Origin: Candidatus Liberimonas magnetica
GTDB lineage: Bacteria > Elusimicrobiota > Endomicrobiia > Endomicrobiales > JAFGIL01
DNA length: 64,000 nucleotides
Assembly: GCA_020523885.1 (NCBI GenBank)
Contig: JAJAPY010000012.1
Coordinates: forward strand, 1-64,000
Reading direction: 5' to 3'
How positions within the stretch are numbered: position 1 is the first letter of the stretch; every line of letters begins with the position of its first letter. Below are positions 32,148 to 44,100 of this stretch, one piece after another. The notes under the pieces are model-generated. The model did no database searches and was not told the origin of the DNA. It worked only from the letters and a program-made list of their open reading frames with translations. The position numbers and the translations under genes were made by a program.

Positions 32148-35100
32148 ATGAAAAGAAAAGTCATCGCTATTATCACAATATTCTGCTTCGTATTCTCATT
32201 TGTTATCGCGCAACCATTACAGGCATCTTTAGAGAGGATACGGGACATAAATTCTGTAAACGAAATACTTGACGGTTTTATGCTGCCTGCGTCTGTGGGG
32301 CGGATAACGGATAACTACAGTTCAGAGTTCGGTGTGTCCTTGGGTCGCGAAGCGGAAGTTCAGAGTTCGGAGTTTAAAAATCAAGGGTTTGGAAGCAGTC
32401 CTGGACTACGAACTAATAACTCAAATACTGTAGTAATTAACATCCAGGATCTCCACTGCCATCCTGAAGTTCAAAGAAATATATCAAAAATCATATCGAT
32501 TATAGATAACAAATACCATATAAAACATGTATATATTGAAGGCGCCTATGGTTCTGTAGATACTTCCTGGCTTACCGGTGTAAAAGACAAGGAATTAAAT
32601 GCAAAGGTTCTTGAAGTGCTCATGGAAACAGGGAAGTTATCTGGATCTGAGTATTATGCTGCGCTCTCCGGGAGGAACGACCTGTTATTTGGAGTTGATG
32701 ACAAAAGACTTCATTGTCAAAACGTCCTCAGGTTAAATACCATTGTATCTGAACAGGAGCAAATTAATCAAAAAATCGAAAACCTTGCCAGGGATTTAGA
32801 AGTATTAAAAAATATATATTATGATGCTGATAACAAGAGGCTTGATACTATCCTTAAGAAGTACAAAAACGGCGCTATCAATCCTAAAAAATTCTATAAG
32901 GCCCTTGCCAAATATTCTTTGGAACTGGACATAGACATCCGTGATTACAAAAATACGTCTGAGTTCATAAAAACATTTGACAGGTCTTTTGATTACAAAA
33001 AAGTCTCAAAAGAACTGCAGGCACTTTTAGGGCTGTTAAAACAAAAACTTCCTTATCAAGCATATCAAAACCTGGCGGTAAAAACAGCCAACTTTTCCCA
33101 GCTGCAGTATTTGTGCCTGTACTTGCCTAAGATAGCTGCTAAATACAAACTTGACATTTCAAACGACTACCCCAACCTTAAAAAGTTTTTTGATTACCTC
33201 GAGATAAGCCAGGGCATAAATTCTATAAAACTTATCAGTGAAGAATATAAACTGCTCAATGAAATCAGGCTAAGGCTTGCACGTAAAAAGAGTGAACGTG
33301 ACATTATATTTTTGATTGAATTTTCAAGATATCTTAAAGATTATCTGTCCTACAAAAGCTCATCTGAAGATTACGATTTTGTCCGCGAGAACCTGTCAAA
33401 ATTTGAGCTTTTGTGGAAACAATATATCGGAAATAACAAGCTCTCTCAAATAAAAGACAGCCTCGGCCTGCTCGAAGACTATTATCAGGTGAACCTGAAG
33501 AGAAATGAGTGCCTGCTTAATAACTGCATGAACGGCAGGGTACAGGGGGCAGGGCTCAGGGTTCAGGCGCTCAATGAAACAGCATTCCAGCATAAGCAGG
33601 ATGTAAGCATGGTTTCTAAGCCTCAGAGCTTCACAGCTTCAGAGCAGGACGACATAGTCGTGCTTGTGACCGGCGGTTTCCATACTCAGGGTATTTCTGT
33701 CCTTATGAAGGAACGGGGCATCCCTTACATTGTCATTACCCCTAATGTAACCCAGGATAATGCGTTTTCTGAATCTGTATATGCAGAGCTGCTTCAGGCT
33801 CAGACAAGGATAATAAAGGCTGCTTCTCAACGCATGAATCAACCGGTCCAACAGGGCACTGTCAAAGGCCTGGATTCGCTGCAGATAGTAGTGCTTTCAG
33901 CTCTCGGTCTTCTTGATAAAGTGCCGTTACTGGCAGACGACTTAATGGCAGGGTTATATAAAGATCCGAAGTTCAACAAAAACGGCAAGCTCGATATAGG
34001 TGCCAGCAACCGGTTATTCGGCCAGCTTTTTAAAGAAATAGGAGACACAGGCAAAACAAACGTTCTAGTAGAAGAAACTGAAACAGGGTATAAACTTTCC
34101 ATACATTATGCCGATATAGCTGATCCGGATAAAGCATTAGTTAAGACCATAGCTTATGATAAAAAATGCAAACGCATTACAGGCGATGAGGCCGTAGCTT
34201 CGGCAAAACTAAGCCCGCAGGAAGTGCGCAAAGCGCTCAGAAACTATGTCCAGAAAAATAAATGGATAATTCCCAAAGACATATTGACGACCCTCGAAGA
34301 CAAGGCGGTAAATGCCGCCGGGCTGGGATACATAGGCGATAAGCTTAAGAAAGGATTGTCAATGCTCCTTGCCGAGACCCTGCTGCTTACTGCTGGTACT
34401 ATAGCAGCAAAAATGCTTATCCACGTCAGCCTTCTGACTCCTAGTCCGGTTTCACCTATAATAATCGGAGCTGCACTGTTGCTGGGCGCTGTATTTTCCT
34501 TCATGCATTCCGATCTATATCGTGAAGGCCTGGACAGGAGAGAAAGGATACTGTTGTTCTTTAACAGGTTCCTGGGAGGGGCGGGTTTGAGCTTGCTGCT
34601 TTTTGCCGCTCCGCTTGAGCTGGCCATACCGCTGGCGGCCGGGATCCATGAACTATGGAATTTTTTGGCTCTGGCCGGGGAACGGTACCGCTACTATGAA
34701 GGAAGGAATCTAGGAAAACTTGTACTGAAAAATATGCGGGTGCTTTCTCTGAGCGGGCCGCAAAAGCTTTATGAAGTTATCTCCGGCGCCGAAGTGCTTA
34801 AAACCCTGGGTTTTGACGTCAAAAAAACCGCCAGCGGGCGGCTTGTAATAGATAAAAAGGACTATGAACTTTTTAACGAATTGAAAAAATCTCATGCCAG
34901 CTTTAATCGTGACGTGCTAAAAGATTTTCCTCTGGCGCAAAGCTACATATTTTCCCTGCGGGCCCAGGAACGCTTTGTCAAAACCGTGCTTGAGTTCATA
35001 AACGCTTACCAAAAGCTCCCCAAAGAAAAAAAGAAGGGTTATGAAATAGGCAGGGATGCTTCAGGCAGGGCTAATGTCGAGCCTTTAGGGCAAGCTATCC

Positions 35101-38100
35101 TTTTTGCCATTAAACAACATTACGGCGACCTGATAGGAGCTGACAATATCTTAAAGCACCTTTTCCACTTTTATCCATTTATCAGGCCTTCTGATTTATC
35201 CAATAAAAAACTTCTGGACGATTTATTTTCCATCAAGCCTGATTATAAAAATTATGTTGAAACAGCAGCCTATGCTTTAGCTACTAATGATCCGGTATTA
35301 TTTAATTTAGAGAGCGGCAGCGACCGGGTTTTGATGGAAGCTTTGGACCGCGTGTCCAGGGACAGGAGTATAACGGTCTCAAAGCTGTGGGCCCATCCGT
35401 TCACTGAAGAAGGCCAGATCCTGGGGCAGAAGGTCCCGCGCAAGAGCGATAACCACATCGTCCTCGGGTACGGCGAGCTTACCAGGTGCATAAAAGAAGC
35501 CGGTAAGGAAGTGGAAACAGCCGGGAAGGAAGGGCGGCCGCCCCGTAAACATGTGCTTATCATTAAAAATGTCGAGTCTATGCAGCCAGAGGTGCGCATA
35601 ATGCTTCAGGAACTTCTTAACCTTAGGGAAACAACGCATCCTGAATTCGGTACTATCAGGCTGCCGGACAATTTCCAGATACTGTTCACTAAACATGAAG
35701 GTGCAAACCTGCAGGATGAATCGTTCTATGACCGCCTTATTGTAAAGAAGGTAAAAAAACCGGCAGGTTTTAAACCTGCTGCCTTAACGGCATTTCCGGA
35801 ACAGGTGAATGAAAGAAACTATACCGATTACTTGCGTATTGATAGGGAAAACAGCGCTGTGTTCCTGGTGATAGACAATACCAAAATCCCGTTATCGGAA
35901 GGACAATTTGGCACTCTGAAAGAAGGTTTAAAGGGAGAGGATGTGCTGGATGCTGTCCATGAAAGGAGCGGGCTCATACTGGATTTTGATACTATTAAAA
36001 TGCTTTATTTTTATCATCAGGCTGCGGTAACAAAAACTAAGATCCTTCAGCTGCAGGGGGCGACCGGCGTAGGAAAGACCTACACTGCCGGCAAGCACGC
36101 AAAATCGCAAGGCAAGGATTTTTACAGCGGTTCTACGAGCGAGGGTACGGAGCTGGCTGATTTCATAGGCGGTTTTGAAATGGACGCAAGCGGCGCTTTG
36201 AGTTTTAATCCGTCAACAACATTCAAGGAACGGGCTGAGGCTGAAAACGGGAGCGTAATAGCGCTCAGCGAGTTCAATACCCTTATTGATGACCAGGAAC
36301 GTACAGCCCTGGCCTGGTGGCTTGTCCAGGTGGCGGAAGCAAAACCGGGGGATGAGGTAGGGGATATAACAATCCGGCTTACTGAAGTACCCGTACCGGA
36401 AGGCGAAGAAGTCAAGGTTATCCGCATAAGCCCCAAGACGCAGATCGTAGTTGATATAAATCCAGCCGATTATATAGCCAGGGGCATATTCCCTGACGTT
36501 TGGAAAGAATATGTGCCTGTGATTACAGTTGATAAGTTTGTTACCGGCAATGAAAGCCGTAAAGAAAGCGAGATAGACAAACTTTTCCTCTATGCCTCAA
36601 TGTATCTCAAGCACGGCTGGAAGACGGAAGCTGGTGCCGTAAAAGCCCCGGGCATAAGTGATGCTAAATTACGCGGGCAGATTTCTTCTACTCTTGCCTT
36701 TGCCTACTTATGTGTCGTAGCTTCGTATGCAGGCGGTAAACTGGGGGCTCAGGAAAAAAAGATTTTTTCTGCCCGCGAGCTGCGGCGCCTTTGCGAAGAC
36801 GTATTGTATGACATCTCTTTGGGCAAAGATGAGAAAACAGCTGTTGCCAAGGCTGTCCGCACCCATCTCGTTGCCGGCTGGAAAGAACCGTCTGACCAAA
36901 AAACTGTTATTGAAGCACTCCAGGAAATGTTTACATATAACGGAATGAAGATCAGGGCTTCAGCTATAATGAATCTATTCGAATCTCCTAAGAAGTTAAA
37001 GGAAACTAGAAGCTTTGCATCTGCTGATATAAGAGCTGAAGTCTTAGCCCTGGTGCCGCCGGAGTCTCTTGAGTCTTTGAATAAACCTACCGGATTTACT
37101 GAATTTGTAACAGACCAGATGCTTACCAAAGGGCGCCTGGTTCATATAAACGTTGAGCCGGATACCGACCTGCAGCATGAGATCAAAAACCTTGAATCAT
37201 CAGTTAACGGCACAATAAAAACAATACCCGTCACGGATAAAACAGACCGTTTTATGCTTGAAGGAGGCCTGGTCCCTACACCTGACGGGCTCGGGACTGT
37301 ATTCGGGCAGGGACTGTTGGGAAAATTACGCGAAGAAGCTTTAAGAGACCCTTCAAAACAGGTAGTATACATTTTAGATAATATCCACAACATGAGGCCG
37401 GAAGATGCTGTAGCCCTTAATGAGATCAGCCAATTGCCTGCGAATGCGCACATTCTGATGATAAGCCGCTCGCCTCTGTTGTGGTCGCCCGCGGAGCAAT
37501 CCCGCTATCCCTTATTATGCTACCGGCAGGCAAACGAGTACCGCCGGCAATACCTGGCTGAAAAACTGCTGAACGTACTTAAGGTCCAGCACAAGGTTTC
37601 TGATATAGTGATCAGGAACCTGTTCAACCTGTTAGAAAAAACCTATCAAAACCTCAAGAACGACTTCGCAGGGCAGCCCTTTCAGGTACAAATATCACAC
37701 AGGAAGTTCGTGCTGTTCCTGGCCCGGCTAAGTACAATGATAGCAGAAACTCCCAGGGGAGTTCTTAATTCAGCTCTTCTGTACGAATATATTGAAAGGG
37801 CTTTTGAACTTGTTTTTCTTCTCGATTTTGAACCGGTACAGCGTGCGGCTCTGAGCCGCAAGTTTTTAAGGGCTCTAGTTCAATATCTAAGCACCAGCCA
37901 GTTGACTGAGGAACTCAGCGCACAGCAAAAAATGCAGTTTCCCAAAGGTGTTGAACTCGTCCAGGCTCAATTTGAGTTTGAGAATGGAAAGGCTGATGCA
38001 GTGTCCAGGGATGCAGCAGCTGGTAAAATAGCTGATATCCTGAAAGCCAATCCGGATATAGGAATGTGGGAATATCCGGCGCCGGCTGAGCTTGAAAAAG

Positions 38101-41100
38101 GGGACATCGTGCGTACATACAGAGCAGGTAAGGCCTCAGGCGACGTACCGGACAGCCATAAAAGAACAAGAGCGCAGACTAATGACGGCAAAACCTGGGC
38201 AACCGGCTATGTGTTTGACGAGGTACGCATACATACTCTTGATAGGGACGGGAATCACCGCGAGAAACCGCTCGATTATGCAAGCATTGCATTAAAAGAG
38301 AAAGAAGATAAAGACAAATTTAAAGATAAATATAAAGGTAAAAGGATTAGAACGATAGCTCTCAGCAGTGACGGTAAAACCATGGTCGTAGGAGCAGATG
38401 ATGCTATTACTGGAGGGAAAGTATTAATTTTTAATATAAACGATTTGGGGGAACCTGTTTATAAGGCGCTGGTTCCGATATTTATGGATATTAAGGGAAT
38501 TGCTTTGAGCAGTGACGGCAGGACCCTTATGACATCCGATAATTTATGGACGAATGTATATACCCTTTCTTCCGAAGGAGAAATCATTAAAGAAAGCGTC
38601 ATAAATGACGACGGGACAGTTACCGATGAAGAGAAAAAAGATACCATGACATCACTGGATGACGAAATTATAGAAGTTTCAATGAGCATCAGCGGCAATG
38701 TCCTGGCTATAGGAAAGTATGGAGGGGTAACTAACGTTTATCAAATGGGAGATGACGGAAAACCCGTTATGATAGGAAAAATAAACGCGGGTACTGCAGG
38801 AACTAATATTACTTCACTTTCAGTAAGTGGCGACGGCAAGACCATAGTTGTTACTACCGGTAATAAACAGGTACGGGTGTTTCACAGGGGAGATGACGGG
38901 GCAATACCATTATTGCCTGCGGCGGTTATTGATTTTGATGAGGACTCTATTAAATCAATTGCTGTAAGTGATGATGGAAAGACTTTAGTATTAGCACACT
39001 ATAACCTAACAGGGAATGCTCAGGTAGAAGTGTATACTATAAATTCCTACGCAGAACCTTTCGCTGTGCTTCAAGGAAGCCTGGACGTACCTGCAAGACA
39101 GATCACCCAGGTAGCAATGAATGCCGACGGCTCTAATATAACGGTAAGCGGCGATGACGGCAAAACTTATGATTTTGAGAAATCGGAGTTTATAATTGAA
39201 GATAACGAAATTGTGCTGAAACTTGATAGTAAAGAAAGAATACCCCGCAGGAGCCTTTCCGAGGTTTGTGAAGTCCTGGATACTCACAGCAGCGTAAGCA
39301 CTCCGCTTGAAAGAATAAAAAAGATCCAGGAAGCATTGTATTCTACTAAAACAGCTGACGGAATAAAAAGGATAGCAGCCGAACTAAGGAAGATTCTAAA
39401 AAGCAGGGCTGCTGCCTTATCGTGGAAAACCGCAGATACAGATAAACTTGCCGTTTCAGATGTTATGTATGGCTACGGGATAACTAAGAATATAACGGAT
39501 TTTGACGGTTCTTTGCTGGAATCTGCAGCCCTGAGCGGTGACGGCAAAACTATAATAAAAATAAATGCGTCTAAGGAAATGAGCATTTGCAGTGCTTCAG
39601 CTGACAATTCTTTTATAAGGGGCAGTTCCCTGGGTCTCCAATCTAATTTTATAGATGTATTAGCGGTAAGCGAAGACGGCGGGACCGTTGTGTTAAGAAA
39701 CAGGAACGGTGATTCGTTTTTAATGATAAATGGAGAAATTAGAATTTTCCCCGGATTGGTTCCTCTTAACTCTGGTGCAGCGGTAAGCCAGGACGGATCA
39801 ACAGTAGTATTTAATACTAAAAAGGGCAAAACATATGTGTTTAAGATTAATTATGAAGGGGAAGAGGCTAAGATCAGCAATCCAAGGATTATTGAAACTG
39901 AACTTATTGCCGATTCAGTATCCTTAAGCAGTGACGGCAAGACTCTTGTGCTTGGAATGGCTGATTGGAATACCCGCGTATACAGGCTGGATAACGACAG
40001 AATACCCGGTTTAATAGCAACGTTGTCTGATGCAAAAAGCAGCATAACATCGGTTGCTGTAGCAGGAGACGGAAGTACCATAGCTGTAGGAAGTAAAGAT
40101 AAGAAGGTGTATGTCTACAGGGTTGGCCAGGACGGTACAGTCAATCAGTCCCCTGCAGTGGCACTTGAAGATGCCGCAAACCCGATAACGTCTGTTTCTA
40201 TGAACAGGGACGGCACGGCGCTAATAGCCTCAGACGGCAGTGAAAACCTGTGTATCTATAATCTGGAATACGGCGAAAATATTTCAGATAAGCCTTCAGT
40301 ATTAAAGAGCCGTATTACTGCTGCAGAGAAAATCCAATCAGCCTCTATAACACTGGACGGCTCGGCCATCCTTGCCATAAGCAGCGATAAGAAAACATTC
40401 CTGATTAAATATGCACCTTACCTGATAAATAATCTTGCTTTAGCAACAAACCTCGATAGCGAGGAAAGAATAAACCTCGAACGCCTTTCAACTACCTGCA
40501 AACTGCTGGATACAAAAGCTGATATGACACCCGAACAACGGCTTCGCCAGGCCCATAGCGAGGTTATAAATGCCGCAGATGATATAAAGGCCCGTGCGCT
40601 GGAGGAGATGAGAACGGTTTTAAAAACGTCTCCTCTTTCCAATGCCTTGGAATACAGGAATGCGGACGAGCTGCAGCCGCCGGATATTATAAGCACGTAT
40701 AAAATAAAAAATACTATTTCCACTGGCAGAGATGATGAGATGATTAATTCGCTGGCACAAAACGATAAATATATAGTCGGCGGCTGCAGCGACGGGAAAG
40801 TGCGGGTTTATGCCAAGGTTAACGATAAAGCCAACCCTGACCCTGTTGCGTTTTGTGATATCGAAGATAGTATTATTTCAACAGCGATAAGCGGAGACAC
40901 TATAATAATAGGAACCAGCAATGATAAAAAAGAATGCAACAATGTGTATATATTCCGCATCGGAGAACGGGAAGGAGCGGTTAGTCTGGCCCCTGTATCC
41001 CGTCTTAGCATCGAAGGTAAAATCACGGACGTTGTTAGTGACGGTAATACTTTGGTTGTAGCCGCCTATACTGATGTCGCTAAAGCGCATGTATACAGTA

Positions 41101-44100
41101 TGAATAAAGACAAAACAATACATGAATTATTGTCATCAATTAATTGCCCTGACGGATTTGATTCGATAAAATTATACGGAAATACTCTAGCGGTAAGCAA
41201 GCCGGCTAGGGACAACACGGAAACAGTGTATATGTACAGAGTTGAAAAAAATAGTTCAGAACCTGTTGATTCCTTTGTGATTGAAGAGTCAGTCCCCGGT
41301 TTGGCAATTTATGAAGATTTTGTAGTTGTTTTAGGGTTTAAACCCTGGGAAAGCGGCGTTATTATGCAGATATATAATAGAAAAGAACGAAAAATAACAG
41401 AGTCTGTCAGCATACCCTACCTTCCTACTGCAATAGAAAGGGATGGAAACACCCTTGTAGTTGGCACAGAGAACGGTTATGTCTACGTCTATGGAATAGT
41501 AGACGGTAAAATCAGCCCTGAAGCAATACAGGAAATGCATGTCCGGGGCGGAGTTGTATCCCTGGCGGTTAGTGATGATACAACAGCGGTTTTAAATGAT
41601 AAAGGGAATATATATTTATTTGGAAAAACCCCTTCTTACATAATAAAAGACGGCGATAAGATGATACAAATTGAAACAGGAGCTGTAATAAGCAAAACAA
41701 AGCTCCCAAAATTGTGCGAGGTAGTGAAGTTTGAACAGCATGAAGCTGCTCTGCCTGAGCAAAAACCGTTTAAACAGCTCTATGGCAAGAAAACGTTTTA
41801 TTTTGAAGCCGGGCAGGACGATACCCTATACCTGAATTTTAATGGAAAACGGTATAAAACCCGGCATACATTGATAAAATCCATTGAAAAACAGGGTGAA
41901 TATACACCGGTTGATTTTAGCGCTTTGCGAAACCCGTATAAAGAAGGCAGGCTTCCATGCACTAAACAAGATTTTCTTATGAGGACTGATTTGCTGGCGG
42001 AAGTGGAAGACTCTATAGTACAGGCTTTTGCTGAAGGCTGGCATGTTGATTTGGAAGGCCCTCCCGGCGGGGGCAAGACGAGTATCGGCCGCGAGATGGC
42101 GATGCTTTTTGGATTGCCGCGGCACCTGTTCCAGATGCACGGTGAGCGGGAATTGGCAGACCTTATAGGCGGTTTTAAGGAAGACAGCCAGGGAAGGCTG
42201 ATCCTGACCAGCGAGCCGGTCAAAGATGCAAACGGCGCGGTTATCTTTGATAAGAAAGACGGCAAGCCTCATTACAGGCAGAAATTCCTGGAGTGTCTGG
42301 TGCACGGCGGCGTGTACATTTTTGATGAAGGCGCTGTGGGCGAACAGGGCAGGGAGCTGCTGAGCTGGCTCAGCGCTGTAGGCAGAGGAGATACTGAAAT
42401 ATACCTTGAGGAGTTTCCCGGCCGCACTATTAAGCTTGAAGTAAGCAAAGATTTTCATATCGTTATTACCAACAACACGCTTAAGTACCCGTTGAAAAGC
42501 GAAATTGCATCTAATATTCAATTTATTTATGTGGACGAAGATGATTCGGCTCCTGTCCTTGAAAATCTTTTTGAATATATACTCGGAGATAATACGTCCC
42601 TGCCTAAAGACAGGAAAACAGCCTTGGCAAAGATAGCAGCGGCTGTTTACTGGGATGTGAAGCCTCTGATAGGAAAAAATCTGGGGAAAGAAAAAAAGAA
42701 CAGGTACCTTGTTTCAAAACGTGAAATACGGCGCATAGCATCACAGGTCCGCAAACAGGTGCAGGCTCTCGGCCCTGATGATGACATGTACATATTGTAC
42801 AAGTCCCTGTTCGTCGTGTTTGAAGTTATGTTCCCGCACCCGGAAGAACGGATTCTGGCCCATAGGATCATTCAAAACAGGCTGGGCAGTGACTTAACCC
42901 AGCAGTTTGAGGAGAGGCTTAAGCAAGAGATAAAACAGAAGTTTGGCAGCGCTTTAACCTGGACTGAAGCCTGTGCAGCGTTTGTGACCGAGGCCATGTT
43001 TGACCAGGATGAGCCTGTATGTTATATAGCCGAACATGATGCCAGGGCTCAGGACGTTATCGCCCAGCTGGCAGATAAACACAAGGCGGAACGAGTGGTC
43101 ATAGATGCGCTTCCTGAACATACAGAGCTTGAAATCCTGGGCGGTTCATTACCCATTTTTGGAGGGCCCGGGTCAAAAAAATCAATGTTTGTACCGGGAA
43201 GCATAACCAAATACCTGCTCAAGCAGGAAGAGCTTGAAAATCAGGCAAAAAGGGATGAAGTTATTGTCTGGATCCGGAACATAGACCAGTGGAACGAGGA
43301 AATACGCACCGCTCTTTACGGGCTCCTTGAGGACGGTTATATAGAGTTGGAAGACGAAGAAGGCTCTGTCCATACTTATTATAAGCCGCCGTGGGTGCAC
43401 CTGGTGTCTGACCTTTCGTTTGACAATACTGAGGATTTTAACAGTGCGTTTTTCAACCGGTGGATAAAGATCGGGTTGTCGAACGAAAAACCCGCGGGTT
43501 TTGATGCAGAAGGAAAGGAAGATAAGAAACTAAAAAGTGATTTTGAAATGGTGTTAGAAAAAGGCTATAGCCTGGACCCGCTAGAACGTACGATACTGAC
43601 AAACCTGTATGCCGGGTTAAAGGAGATGGACGAAAAACCTTATTGGGCGCGGCAGGCGAGGTATGATCTAGGCCCTGAAATATTCTATATGCTGGCAGAC
43701 GCTATAATACAGGCGAAAGAAGAAAATAATGAATGGCAGCAGCTCCTCCTGCGTATAGAAGAGCTGAAAAAAAGAGGAGATACTAAGTTTGACCCGCGCT
43801 CCTGGTCCGGCAGGGGCCCTCCTTCACAAAAAGAGGCAGCAGCCCTCTGGGATGAATATCTTCGTCTTGAAAAAGAAATCCTAGCTCAGGAACTTGTAAC
43901 CATACTAGGCTACAGGTTTTCCACCCGGTTGTACCCGTCATTACCTTCTGATTTTGAACGTTTTAGAGATGTTGTACAAAATTGTTTATTCCCTGTTTTT
44001 GGCACTACCTATTTAACGCTTCCTGACCCGGCTGTTCATGTACGGCCAGAGGGTGTTGTAGAGAGCATCGGGAACGTGCCGTTAAATCCCGGTGAAGGCG

